This document shows, piece after piece, positions 41,152-50,250 of a DNA stretch of 56,965 nt; the first letter of the stretch is position 1; each line of letters starts with the position of its first letter. Below the pieces are notes generated by a model, which did not search any database, was not told the DNA's origin, and saw only the letters and a list, made by a program, of their open reading frames with translations. The DNA comes from Prevotella sp. Lineage in GTDB: Bacteria; Bacteroidota; Bacteroidia; Bacteroidales; Bacteroidaceae. The position numbers and the translations under genes are program-made. The stretch is from positions 1 through 56,965 of the forward strand of contig JAGAAJ010000125.1 of NCBI GenBank assembly GCA_017615355.1. The letters run 5' to 3'.

Positions 41152-42165
41152 ATGACTTCGAAGAAACATTTATTTATTCATGCAACCAAACATCCCTCCC
41201 TTTGGAAGGGCTTGGTTGGGATTTTGCTCTTCTTTTTATCATTTAGCCCTGTAGGGGCGCAAAAAATCGGCCTCGTTCTGGGTGGAGGCGGTGCCAAGGG
41301 TGGCGCTGAGGTAGGAGTGCTGAAAGTGCTCGAAGAGGCAGGCATCCGTCCTGACTTTATCGTAGGCACCAGCATCGGCTCCATCGTCGGCGGACTCTAT
41401 GCCGCTGGCTATACTGCCTCCGAGTTGGAGGAGATGTTCAGTCAGCAGGAATGGCTCTCGCTGCTCACCGACCGTCGTGCCGACTTGAGCGGCGAGCCCT
41501 TCAAAGTGCTGAAAGGCGTCACCTACATTTTCGGATTCCCCGTTATCGACAAGAACAACACGGCTTTCGGTGTATTGGGTGGAGGTCGTGTCGAACAGGT
41601 GATCGATTCGATGCTGTCGGCTAAGGGCTGCGTGGAGTTCGACTGCCTGCCCATTCCCTTCCGTTGTGTCGCCGCCTCGATGAAGAACGCTGAAGAAGTG
41701 GTGCTCAGCAGAGGCACGCTGCCCAAGGCCATCCGTGCCTCGATGGCTATCCCCGGCATCTTCAAGCCTGTGGAGATTGACGGCGAAAAGCTCGTAGACG
41801 GAGGCATGATGAACAACCTTCCTGTGGATGTGTGCCGCGAGATGGGAGCCGATATCATCATTGCTGTCGACCTGCAGCAGGAGAAGCCGCAGAACCGCAA
41901 GTCGCAGGAGGGCAACTTCATCACCTCTTTGGCTGACATAGTAGGCCTCGGTCCCATCGCCAACTGGGTGCTCACGCGGCCCGACATCACGAAATATAAT
42001 GAGAACAGGCAGCATTGCGACATCTATATCAACCCTCCCCTGCCCGACTATGATGCCTCCAGCTTCGGCAACGAAAGCATGCTGCGCATGATTCAGGTGG
42101 GCGAGCAGAGTGCACGCAACCAATTGCCCAACCTGCAGAAATTGCCGGTCAACGCTCAACAATAG
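41152..42165 (+). CDS. Patatin-like phospholipase, signal region overlapped by palindromic element
   Basis: 337 residues. The catalytic dyad is intact: oxyanion loop GGGGAKGGAEVG (from residue 44), nucleophile Ser74 in GTSIGS and Asp216 in DGGMMNN. It is probably exported: a hydrophobic segment GILLFFLSFSPVGAQ follows a long N-terminal stretch. That stretch (KHPSLWKGLVG) is encoded by the palindromic element at 41190-41224, so part of the export signal is repeat-derived. Patatins hydrolyse phospholipid acyl esters. A downstream start would lose the signal. Confidence 0.88.
   Translation: MTSKKHLFIHATKHPSLWKGLVGILLFFLSFSPVGAQKIGLVLGGGGAKGGAEVGVLKVLEEAGIRPDFIVGTSIGSIVGGLYAAGYTASELEEMFSQQEWLSLLTDRRADLSGEPFKVLKGVTYIFGFPVIDKNNTAFGVLGGGRVEQVIDSMLSAKGCVEFDCLPIPFRCVAASMKNAEEVVLSRGTLPKAIRASMAIPGIFKPVEIDGEKLVDGGMMNNLPVDVCREMGADIIIAVDLQQEKPQNRKSQEGNFITSLADIVGLGPIANWVLTRPDITKYNENRQHCDIYINPPLPDYDASSFGNESMLRMIQVGEQSARNQLPNLQKLPVNAQQ
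41190..41224. repeat. CCCTCCC palindromic element inside patatin gene
   Basis: CATCCCTCCC pairs with GGAAGGG and continues CTTGGTTGGGATTTT. It is an inverted partner of the copy at 41110 and is translated as part of the patatin signal region. Confidence 0.85.
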
Positions 42166-42189
42166 ACACTAAACAACAAGCACTTAACA

Positions 42190-43230
42190 TTGAAGAAGAT
42201 TGTAACCTTCGGCGAGTTGCTGCTCCGCCTCTCCAAAAACGATCACCAGCGTTTGTCGCAGGGTGATTATTTTACCTGCAAATACGGCGGTAGCGAGGCC
42301 AATGTGGCCGTTTCGCTCGCCACGCTGGGAGATCAGGTGGAATATGTGACCCGCCTGCCAGATACTCCTGTGGGCCATGCTGGACTGATGCGCCTGCAGG
42401 AATTAGGCGTCGACTGCCGTCATGTATTGTGGGGTGGCCAACGCATCGGCACCTATTACTTCGAGCCTGCAGCTGGAATGCGCTCCGCCAAGGTGGTCTA
42501 CGACCGCGCGAATTCTGCCAGCTCTGAGCTGAAGCCAGGCATGATGCCCTGGGAGGAGATTCTGAAGGATGCCGCCGTGCTACATGTCACAGGCATCACC
42601 GCCGCCATCTCACGCAGCTCATTAGACGCTACCCTTGAAGCCCTCGACGTAGCCGACCGCCTCGGCGTGCTCGTGTCCTACGACATCAACTACCGCAAGA
42701 ACCTCTGGCGCTACGAAGGTGCCGACCCGCGTGCCACACTCGGTCTGCTGCTCTCGCGCTGCGATCTGATGTTCGGCGATGCCATCGAGTTTGAATACCT
42801 CTGTCAGCGCAAGCAACCTCCCTATACCGCCACCGACACGAAGTTCCAGATGCAGATGGACGAATACCGCGAGTGGTTCGAAGACCTCCACCGCCAGTAT
42901 CCCCGCTGCCGCAAGTGGCTCATGGGAATGCGCAACATGGTGGCCAGCAGCCGACACCTGCTCACTGCCCTACTCTATTCCAGCGACGACGGCGGAAAGA
43001 GCTATCAGCTGTTTAAGGCACCCATACACGACATCAACGGCGTGGTAGACCCCTCAGGCGTGGGTGATGCCTTCATGGCCGGCCTATTGCACAGCGTCAA
43101 CGCCTTCCCCAACGATCCGCAACAACAGGTCAACTACTCGCTTGCTGCCTCAGCTTTGAAAAACACCATCCCTGGTGACTTCAACCTCGCCACCGACGAA
43201 GAAATAACCGAATTATTAGCAAATCAATAA
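42190..43230 (+). CDS. kdgK: 2-dehydro-3-deoxygluconokinase (PfkB family)
   Basis: 346 residues; the start is TTG at 42190 (no in-frame ATG fits the conserved KKIVTFGELLLRLS start). PfkB signatures are GSEANVAVSLATLGD near the N-terminus and DPSGVGDAFMAGLLHS near residue 293, where the Asp is the catalytic base. The enzyme phosphorylates KDG in uronate breakdown. It is followed 31 nt later by uxaC, so hexuronate use is well supported. A general sugar kinase is the alternative. Confidence 0.88.
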   Translation: MKKIVTFGELLLRLSKNDHQRLSQGDYFTCKYGGSEANVAVSLATLGDQVEYVTRLPDTPVGHAGLMRLQELGVDCRHVLWGGQRIGTYYFEPAAGMRSAKVVYDRANSASSELKPGMMPWEEILKDAAVLHVTGITAAISRSSLDATLEALDVADRLGVLVSYDINYRKNLWRYEGADPRATLGLLLSRCDLMFGDAIEFEYLCQRKQPPYTATDTKFQMQMDEYREWFEDLHRQYPRCRKWLMGMRNMVASSRHLLTALLYSSDDGGKSYQLFKAPIHDINGVVDPSGVGDAFMAGLLHSVNAFPNDPQQQVNYSLAASALKNTIPGDFNLATDEEITELLANQ

Positions 43231-43261
43231 AAACATAATCCATTAAAACAAACAAAAAATC

Positions 43262-44668
43262 ATGAAAGCTTTCAACGACAAGAACTTTGTCTTAGAGACC
43301 GAGATTGCACAGGACCTCTACCACAACCATGCAGCCAAGATGCCCATCATCGACTACCACTGCCACCTCATCCCTGAGATGGTGGCCAACGACCACCGTT
43401 TCAAGAGCATCACCGAGCTGTGGCTGGGCGGCGACCACTACAAGTGGCGCGCTATGCGTACCAACGGCATTGACGAGCGTTTCTGCACAGGTAAGGACAC
43501 CACCGACTGGGAGAAATTCGAGAAATGGGCCGAGACCGTTCCCTACACCCTGCGCAATCCCCTCTACCACTGGACGCACCTCGAGCTGAAGACCGCCTTC
43601 GGCATCGAGAAGCTCCTCTCGCCTAAGACAGCCCGCGAGATCTTCGACGAGTGCAACGAGAAGCTGAAGCAGCCCGAGTTCTCAGCCCGCGGCCTGATGA
43701 AGCACTATCACGTGGAGTGCGTCTGCACCACCGATGATCCCGTCGACGACCTGCACAACCATATCGAATATGCCAAGCACAAGGCTCAGGACGACCCGAT
43801 GATGATTCCCGCCTGGCGTCCCGACAAGGCCATGAACATCGAGAAACCCGAGTTTGCTGCTTATGTCGAGCAACTGGCTAAGGTCAGCGGCGTCAACATT
43901 GTGAGGTTCGCCGATATGGTCGATGCCCTGCAGAAGCGCCATGACTTCTTCGCCGCCAATGGCTGCAAGCTCAGCGATCATGGCATCGAGGAATTCTACG
44001 ACGAGGAATACACCGACTCACAGATTGAGGTTATCTTCGAGAAGGCTATGCGTGGCCAGCGTCTCTCCAACCAGGAAGTTCGCCAGTACAAGAACTGCTT
44101 CCTTACCGTGATGGCCGAGATGGATGCCGACAGCGACTGGACGCAGCAGTTCCACTATGGTGCCATCCGCGACAACAACACCGCGATGTACAACCAGCTC
44201 GGCCCCGACACCGGCTTCGACAGCATCGGCGAATTCAACACCGCCAAGGCAATGTCGAAATTCCTCAACAAGCTGAACATGAAGGGCAAGCTCACCCGCA
44301 CCATCCTCTACACGCTGAATCCCTGCGCCAACGAGGTCATCGCCACGATGCTGGGCAATTTCCAGGGTGGCGAGCCTGGCAAGATACAATTCGGTTCAGG
44401 CTGGTGGTTCAACGACCAGATGGACGGTATGATCAAGCAGATGAACGCCCTCTCAGTGCTCGGCCTACTGAGCCGCTTCGTGGGCATGCTCACCGACAGT
44501 CGCTCGTTCCTCAGCTATCCGCGCCACGAGTATTTCCGCCGCATCCTCTGCAACCTGCTCGGCAACGACGTGGAGAAAGGCCTGCTGCCCGATGACCGTG
44601 AGCTGCTCGCCCATATGGTGGAGGACATCAGCTACAACAATGCCCGCCGATATTTCAAGTTCTACTAA
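43262..44668 (+). CDS. uxaC: Glucuronate isomerase
   Basis: 468 residues, the standard length. Metal-site sequence IIDYHCHLIPEMVAND near residue 30, CTTDDPVDDLHNH near 155 and the C-terminal LPDDRELLAHMVEDISYNN are typical. UxaC converts glucuronate to fructuronate (and galacturonate to tagaturonate) at the start of hexuronate catabolism, feeding KDG to the kinase encoded just upstream. Confidence 0.95.
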   Translation: MKAFNDKNFVLETEIAQDLYHNHAAKMPIIDYHCHLIPEMVANDHRFKSITELWLGGDHYKWRAMRTNGIDERFCTGKDTTDWEKFEKWAETVPYTLRNPLYHWTHLELKTAFGIEKLLSPKTAREIFDECNEKLKQPEFSARGLMKHYHVECVCTTDDPVDDLHNHIEYAKHKAQDDPMMIPAWRPDKAMNIEKPEFAAYVEQLAKVSGVNIVRFADMVDALQKRHDFFAANGCKLSDHGIEEFYDEEYTDSQIEVIFEKAMRGQRLSNQEVRQYKNCFLTVMAEMDADSDWTQQFHYGAIRDNNTAMYNQLGPDTGFDSIGEFNTAKAMSKFLNKLNMKGKLTRTILYTLNPCANEVIATMLGNFQGGEPGKIQFGSGWWFNDQMDGMIKQMNALSVLGLLSRFVGMLTDSRSFLSYPRHEYFRRILCNLLGNDVEKGLLPDDRELLAHMVEDISYNNARRYFKFY

Positions 44669-44723
44669 AGGCGCAAGGTGGTCACTGTCAGTTGCGTAAC
44701 CTTGCCCCTACACATTATCAAAT

Positions 44724-45605
44724 ATGAATAAAGAAGAAGAAAACGATCCCCAACCGCTCAGAATCATTGGCAACCCCAAGTATGAAAACGGCAGATTTGT
44801 GTTTGCCGACGACATCTTTGCCATTCTGAACAGAGAGTGTGGATGGATATGTCCGCGTTGTTTCAACGAGGTTCGCATATGTCCTACAACGGCTGGCGAA
44901 CAGACGTTTAAATGCACGAACAAGCATTGTAGCGCCACCTTCGTTGTGCGTGTTGATGCAGAAGCAGTCACCTTCATGCCGGCTAAAAAGAAAAAGAGTC
45001 CTGCAAGTGCTGCTGCCATTGACTCTGCTGGTGCCATCGGCGTAGCTGCCGCAGGTGCCGCAGCAGCCGTAGCAGCCCAGCAGCAGGTAAAGAAACCTGC
45101 AAGAGGTATGCTGCTGATGCCTGTAGACGACGACACGCCCAAGAAACCCGACACGCCAGCCATCAAGCCTGAGCCAAAGAAGCCCGTCGTGGAGAAACCT
45201 GTCATTGAAGACGATGACGACAACGAGACGGTGATTGTGCAGCAGCCGAAAAATACTCCTGCCTCCACCGCATCGCAGCAGGAGTCTAGCGGTTTGCTTC
45301 AATGGGGCGGTTTCTTCAGCCGCAAACACTATAAGCTGCTTGTAGGCGCTAATATCATCGGACGCAAGGATAAGAAAACACCTTCGGATGTCGAGTTCGA
45401 CGACCCTGAGATGAGTCGCCGCTCGGTGAAGATTGACGCCATCCCTGACGGACAGGGCGACTATTCATTCACGCTCACCGTGATGAAAGCACTCAATCCC
45501 GTCAAGGTAAATAATCAGCAGGTCATCCAAGGCACCAGCGCCACGCTGAAGCATAATGACACCATCACTATGGGCAAGACCACGCTTGTCTTCAAATGTT
45601 CGTAA
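44724..45605 (+). CDS. Zinc-finger and FHA-domain protein
   Basis: 293 residues. The N-terminal zinc-finger-like module has Cys at 39, 43, 46, 53, 64 and 69 (CGWICPRC, CPTT, KCTNKHC). A long Ala/Pro/Lys/Asp-rich linker follows. The C-terminal FHA-like fold (about 205-293) has NIIGRKDKKTPSDVEF and the MSRRSVKI and LNPVKVNNQQV strands, with the Arg/Ser/His region partly altered. FHA domains bind phosphothreonine. No kinase gene is adjacent. First of three closely spaced genes. Confidence 0.82.
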   Translation: MNKEEENDPQPLRIIGNPKYENGRFVFADDIFAILNRECGWICPRCFNEVRICPTTAGEQTFKCTNKHCSATFVVRVDAEAVTFMPAKKKKSPASAAAIDSAGAIGVAAAGAAAAVAAQQQVKKPARGMLLMPVDDDTPKKPDTPAIKPEPKKPVVEKPVIEDDDDNETVIVQQPKNTPASTASQQESSGLLQWGGFFSRKHYKLLVGANIIGRKDKKTPSDVEFDDPEMSRRSVKIDAIPDGQGDYSFTLTVMKALNPVKVNNQQVIQGTSATLKHNDTITMGKTTLVFKCS

Positions 45606-45641
45606 TCAAACCAATTATCTAACCCTATAGAATAAAGAGCT

Positions 45642-46391
45642 ATGTTACACAGTTTCACTAAGAATTACGACGACCTGTCAACCGAAGCTGGCTTCCAGTA
45701 CGAATTTCATTGCGACAACTGCGGAAATGGTTTCAAATCCACTTTCAAGGAATCTACTACCTACAAATCACGTAAGCGTACAGAAAGATTCGGCAACAAT
45801 GCCGGCTTCGTTGGCCGACTGTTTGGCGGAGTCCTGGGAAATCTTGGATCTGCCATTGAGAGCGGAGCCGACATGGTACGTAACCGCATGGAAGACCGCA
45901 GTCCACAGTGGCGGCGTGAACAAGAGGAGAGCTTCGACGCTGCTCAGGAGGAAGTGAAAGGACAATTCACCAAGTGCCCATCGTGCAACAACTGGGTATG
46001 CTCTGACTGTTGGAACGAAGAGGAAGGCTTGTGTATCGCCTGTGCACCACGCGAAAGCACCTATGTGGCTAAAGCCCGCAATGAGGCCATGCGTCGCAAC
46101 ATTGATGAACAGGCAGAGACTGCCACCGTTTGGCACGGAAAGATTGAAAGCCGCACCACCATTTGCCCTCACTGCGGTAAACCTGCAGGACAAGGAAAAT
46201 TCTGCAACAACTGCGGACAACCGTTGAGCCTGCTCAAATGTCCCCAATGCGGAGCACAGCTCCAGCAGGGTACCAAGTTCTGCAGCGAGTGCGGGCATCC
46301 CGTGGGAGGAGGACAGGCCGTGTGTCCTAAATGTGGAAAAGAGAACGAGCCTGGCACGAAGTTTTGCGGCGAATGCGGCACCAAACTTTAG
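45642..46391 (+). CDS. Multi-zinc-ribbon protein
   Basis: 249 residues with several zinc-ribbon or rubredoxin-like knuckles: FHCDNCGNGF (about 25), CPSCNNWVCSDC and CIAC (about 108-135), then four consecutive knuckles ICPHCG, FCNNCG, KCPQCG, FCSECG and finally VCPKCG, FCGECG at the C-terminus. The middle Gly-rich segment NAGFVGRLFGGVLGNLG and a charged helix separate them. Related proteins act as scaffold or adaptor; here it lies between the FHA protein and an unknown gene with 36-nt and 2-nt gaps. Confidence 0.85.
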   Translation: MLHSFTKNYDDLSTEAGFQYEFHCDNCGNGFKSTFKESTTYKSRKRTERFGNNAGFVGRLFGGVLGNLGSAIESGADMVRNRMEDRSPQWRREQEESFDAAQEEVKGQFTKCPSCNNWVCSDCWNEEEGLCIACAPRESTYVAKARNEAMRRNIDEQAETATVWHGKIESRTTICPHCGKPAGQGKFCNNCGQPLSLLKCPQCGAQLQQGTKFCSECGHPVGGGQAVCPKCGKENEPGTKFCGECGTKL

Positions 46392-46393
46392 TC

Positions 46394-47404
46394 ATGAAAG
46401 AGTTTGGTACCTATCAATGCCTTCTGACGAAAGACCAGCTGACAGGGCAGGTTACCTGTAGCATTGGTCACGACTCCCTGGAGTTCAACAATGATCAAGG
46501 TCGGAAAACACTCGACTTTGCAGACCTGATTGACTTTCGCCTACCGGGCTACCGCATCCTCTTGACAACCACGTCGGGAGAGGTCGTGCTTTCAGAGCTG
46601 GGCCATGACACCGAGGCTTTCTTCGAAAAGCTTTGGAGTGCCTACATGGAACGGAGTATGGAGTCCCTCTTTGCGTCAGGTGAGTCACTCTATTCAGGCG
46701 AGGGCAACTATGACTTCAGCGAACAAGGTGACGTACAGCATGGCATTGCAAAGATTGAGCTGCTTGATGATGCCTTGATCCTATGTCCGCACGACCATCT
46801 TGGCCGGCGCATTCCCCTCTGCTTCATACAAGACATCGTGGAAGAGAATTATTCCATCACGCTGATCCTCGACACAGGCGACAAATATTCCCTGCGCCGG
46901 ATAGGACGTGATACGATGGCCGTCTGTGAAAAGATTCGTAAGCTACGCGAACGCATCTTAAAGCAATGGCAGCAGGCACATCGGGAGCTGAATAGCCATC
47001 TGGAAGAGCAACTCGGCGAGAAGGCTTCCTCCTATCGCCACATGCTCGACTGCGGGTGCCAAATATCTGCCGGCCTTTACCGCCTTGATGGCGACGGATT
47101 CTGGTTTGCCGGATTCAAGAACGGAAAAGCCGCCGTGGAGCTTGTCACACAAGAGCAAACTGCCACGTATTTGTACACCTACGACATGGCCTCCCATCAA
47201 GCTTTCGAGCACTCTTTGCGGCATGCTATGGAGAGCGTTGGACTGCATAGAGAAGTCATCTTCACCGAGCTTGCCGACAAGCCACTCTACCGCATGACCG
47301 TTGACCGCAGCTACCACTTACGGTTCCTGCGTGAGAACAACCAAGGACGAATCGTGCACAATGCAGCATGGGAAAAGAACATTTCTGCCTTCTTCGGATG
47401 CTGA
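46394..47404 (+). CDS. Unknown protein of FHA/zinc-ribbon module
   Basis: 336 residues from ATG 46394, 2 nt after the zinc-ribbon stop; translational coupling is likely. There are two or three repeats of a beta-rich domain of roughly 80-100 residues (VTCSIGHDSLEFNN, HGIAKIELLDDALILC, ISAGLYRLDGDGFWF), each with strands followed by a helix, reminiscent of PH-like folds. A helix (VCEKIRKLRERILKQW) links them. No enzymatic motif. Probably cytoplasmic. Its job is presumably shared with the two upstream proteins. Confidence 0.72.
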   Translation: MKEFGTYQCLLTKDQLTGQVTCSIGHDSLEFNNDQGRKTLDFADLIDFRLPGYRILLTTTSGEVVLSELGHDTEAFFEKLWSAYMERSMESLFASGESLYSGEGNYDFSEQGDVQHGIAKIELLDDALILCPHDHLGRRIPLCFIQDIVEENYSITLILDTGDKYSLRRIGRDTMAVCEKIRKLRERILKQWQQAHRELNSHLEEQLGEKASSYRHMLDCGCQISAGLYRLDGDGFWFAGFKNGKAAVELVTQEQTATYLYTYDMASHQAFEHSLRHAMESVGLHREVIFTELADKPLYRMTVDRSYHLRFLRENNQGRIVHNAAWEKNISAFFGC

Positions 47405-47471
47405 AAGCATAGAGATACAGGAACTAAAGCACAACAATAGACATTATATCATATAAAATAGAGCAAAACGC

Positions 47472-49823
47472 ATGAACAAGATTGTAAAAAAGGAGCAATT
47501 CTCTGAGAAGGTCTTTCTCTTTGAGATTGAGGCTCCGTTGATTGCCAAGAGTCGCAAGGCGGGCAACTTCGTCATCGTTCGCGTCGACCAGAAGGGTGAG
47601 CGCATGCCGCTCACTATCGCCGGCGCCGACATCGACAAAGGCACCATCACGCTGGTCGTACAGATGGTGGGACTCTCCAGTAAGAAGCTGTGTGCCCTCA
47701 ACGAGGGTGAATATATAGCCGACGTGGTGGGCCCGCTGGGAAATCCCACACACATCGAGAATTTCGGCACCGTCGTCTGTGCTGGCGGCGGCTTGGGCGT
47801 TGCCCCTATGCTGCCCATCATTCAGGCTTTGAAGAAGGCTGGCAACCGTGTGCTCTCCGTAATGGCCGGACGTTCGAAGGACCTCATCATCTTAGAGGAC
47901 AAGGTACGTGAGAGCTCCGACGAGGTCATCATTATGACCGACGACGGCAGCTACGGCGAGAAAGGCGTGGTGACCGTCGGCATTGAGAAGTTCATCGAGC
48001 AGGAGCACGTCGACAAGGTCTTCGCCATTGGCCCTCCCATCATGATGAAGTTCTCGAATCTCACGGCTCAGAAGCATAACATCCCCTGCGAAGTATCGCT
48101 CAACACCATCATGGTGGACGGCACAGGTATGTGCGGCGCCTGCCGTCTGACCATCGGCGGCAAGACGAAGTTCGTCTGCATCGACGGCCCCGAGTTCGAC
48201 GGTGCTCTCGTCGACTGGGACGAGATGTTCAAGCGCATGGGCACCTTCAAGCGTGCTGAGCAGGAGGAGTTGGAACACTATGAGGAGCACATTAGCCCTA
48301 AGACACCTCTATCATTCGCCGAGGGAGACACCGTCATCATGCCTAAAAAGAAGAAGTCCTCCCCAGAGACCGAAGGTGAGAACTCGACTGACGAATCCTG
48401 GCGCAAGGAGCTGCGTGCTGCCATGAAGCCTAAGGAGCGTCTGGCCATCGAGCGTGTGGTTATGCCTGAGCTCGACCCTGTCTACCGTGCCGCCACCCGT
48501 ACAGAGGAGGTGAACATCGGCCTGACGAAGGAGATGGCCATGCAGGAGGCCAAGCGCTGTCTGGATTGCGGAAAGCCCAGCTGCGTTGAGGGATGCCCTG
48601 TGAATATCGACATCCCCGGCTTCGTGAAGAACATTGAGCGTGGTGATATTCTCGCCGCCGCCCGTGTGCTAAAACAGACCTCTGCCCTACCCGCCGTCTG
48701 TGGCCGTGTCTGTCCGCAGGAGAAGCAATGCGAGAGCAAGTGCATCCACCTGAAGATGAACTCGAAGCCCGTAGCCATTGGCTATCTGGAGCGTTTCGCC
48801 GCCGACTATGAGCGTGAGAGCGGCAACATCTCGCTGCCCGAGATTGCTCCCTCCAACGGCATCAAGATTGCCGTCGTTGGCTCTGGCCCTGCCGGTCTCA
48901 GCTTTGCTGGCGATATGGTGAAGAAAGGCTACGACGTCTATGTCTTCGAGGCCCTTCACGAGATTGGCGGCGTGCTAAAGTACGGCATCCCCGAGTTCCG
49001 TCTGCCCAACAAGATTGTCGACGTGGAGATCGAGAATCTTGCCAAGATGGGCGTGCATTTCCAGACCGACGTCATCGTAGGCAAGACCATCAGCGTGGAG
49101 CAGCTCGAAGAGGTCGGCTTCAAGGGCATCTTTGTGGGCTCTGGTGCCGGCCTGCCCAATTTCATGAACATTCCTGGCGAGAACAGCATCAACATCATGT
49201 CGTCGAACGAGTATCTGACACGTGTGAACCTGATGGATGCTGCCAATCCCACCACCGATACGCCCATCAATTTCGGCAAGAACGTGCTCGTCGTTGGCGG
49301 CGGCAACACCGCTATGGACTCCTGCCGCACGGCCAAGCGCCTTGGCGGCAATGTCACGCTGGTCTATCGTCGCTCTGAACAGGAGATGCCAGCCCGTCTG
49401 GAGGAGGTGAAGCACGCCAAGGAGGAGGGCATCAACTTCCTCACGCTGCACAACCCCATCGAGTACAAGGCCGATGAGACGGGTGCCGTCTGCCAGGCTG
49501 TGCTGCAGGTGATGGAGCTGGGCGAGCCTGACGCCAGCGGACGCCGCTCACCCGTTCCCGTTGAGGGCAAGACGGTGACGCTCGACGTCGACCAGGTCAT
49601 CGTGGCCGTCGGCGTCAGTCCCAACCCACTGGTGCCGAAGAGCATCGAGGGCCTGGAGCTGGGCCGCAAGAACACCATCGTTGTCAATGAGGGTATGCAG
49701 TCGGCACGCAGCGAGATCTTCGCCGGCGGCGACATCGTTCGTGGAGGCGCCACCGTCATCCTGGCTATGGGTGATGGCCGCCGTGCTGCCCAGCACATGG
49801 ACGAATACCTGCAGAATAAATAG
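47472..49823 (+). CDS. NfnA/NfnB-type fusion: ferredoxin-NADP reductase plus GltD-like subunit
   Basis: 783 residues. Residues 1-280 are a ferredoxin-NADP reductase/DHODB-type FAD-NAD domain ending in a [2Fe-2S] site CGACRLTIGGKTKFVC (near 221-236). After a Lys/Ser-rich linker, residues 310-783 are a GltD/NfnB-like flavoprotein: CLDCGKPSCVEGCP (about 363) for [4Fe-4S] clusters, FAD site AVVGSGPAGLSFAGD (about 467) and NADPH site VVGGGNTAMDS (about 606). Separately encoded NfnAB performs flavin-based electron bifurcation between NADH, NADPH and ferredoxin. The fusion is known in Bacteroidetes, and some members are labelled glutamate synthase subunits. Confidence 0.9.
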   Translation: MNKIVKKEQFSEKVFLFEIEAPLIAKSRKAGNFVIVRVDQKGERMPLTIAGADIDKGTITLVVQMVGLSSKKLCALNEGEYIADVVGPLGNPTHIENFGTVVCAGGGLGVAPMLPIIQALKKAGNRVLSVMAGRSKDLIILEDKVRESSDEVIIMTDDGSYGEKGVVTVGIEKFIEQEHVDKVFAIGPPIMMKFSNLTAQKHNIPCEVSLNTIMVDGTGMCGACRLTIGGKTKFVCIDGPEFDGALVDWDEMFKRMGTFKRAEQEELEHYEEHISPKTPLSFAEGDTVIMPKKKKSSPETEGENSTDESWRKELRAAMKPKERLAIERVVMPELDPVYRAATRTEEVNIGLTKEMAMQEAKRCLDCGKPSCVEGCPVNIDIPGFVKNIERGDILAAARVLKQTSALPAVCGRVCPQEKQCESKCIHLKMNSKPVAIGYLERFAADYERESGNISLPEIAPSNGIKIAVVGSGPAGLSFAGDMVKKGYDVYVFEALHEIGGVLKYGIPEFRLPNKIVDVEIENLAKMGVHFQTDVIVGKTISVEQLEEVGFKGIFVGSGAGLPNFMNIPGENSINIMSSNEYLTRVNLMDAANPTTDTPINFGKNVLVVGGGNTAMDSCRTAKRLGGNVTLVYRRSEQEMPARLEEVKHAKEEGINFLTLHNPIEYKADETGAVCQAVLQVMELGEPDASGRRSPVPVEGKTVTLDVDQVIVAVGVSPNPLVPKSIEGLELGRKNTIVVNEGMQSARSEIFAGGDIVRGGATVILAMGDGRRAAQHMDEYLQNK

Positions 49824-49863
49824 TCCCGTATGTTGCGATACCATCGCAACAAACAAAACAACT

Positions 49864-50232
49864 ATGAACGGACTTTATACCATTATCTTGCTCATACTAA
49901 GCAACATCTTCATGACGCTTGCTTGGTATGGGCATTTGAAATTGTCAGAGACAGGCGTCAGCAAGACATGGCCGCTCATCGGCGTCATCGTCTTCTCCTG
50001 GGGCATCGCCTTCTTTGAATACTGCTGCCAGGTACCTGCCAACAGGCTGGGATTCGTAGGCAACGGCGGCCCCTTCTCGCTGGTTCAGTTGAAGGTGGTG
50101 CAGGAGTGTATCTCGCTCTTCGTCTTCGCCGTCATCGCCAACATCATGTTCCAAGGACAGCAGCTGCATTGGAACCATGTGCTGGCCTTTGTACTCATCG
50201 TGCTGGCCGTCTACCTCGTCTTCATGAAATAG
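49864..50232 (+). CDS. DMT_6 (DUF486) family small membrane protein
   Basis: 122 residues from ATG 49864; a longer frame would start inside the previous gene. Four membrane helices (about 3-22, 36-56, 72-95 and 100-121) with TLAWYGHLKL, FSWGIAFFEYCCQVPANRLG and FSLVQLKVVQE are diagnostic of DUF486/DMT_6, related to small drug/metabolite transporters. Substrate unknown. 40 nt after the NfnAB fusion and 18 nt before the DUF6057 gene. Confidence 0.92.
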   Translation: MNGLYTIILLILSNIFMTLAWYGHLKLSETGVSKTWPLIGVIVFSWGIAFFEYCCQVPANRLGFVGNGGPFSLVQLKVVQECISLFVFAVIANIMFQGQQLHWNHVLAFVLIVLAVYLVFMK

Positions 50233-50250
50233 CCCCGTCCTCTTCTATCT

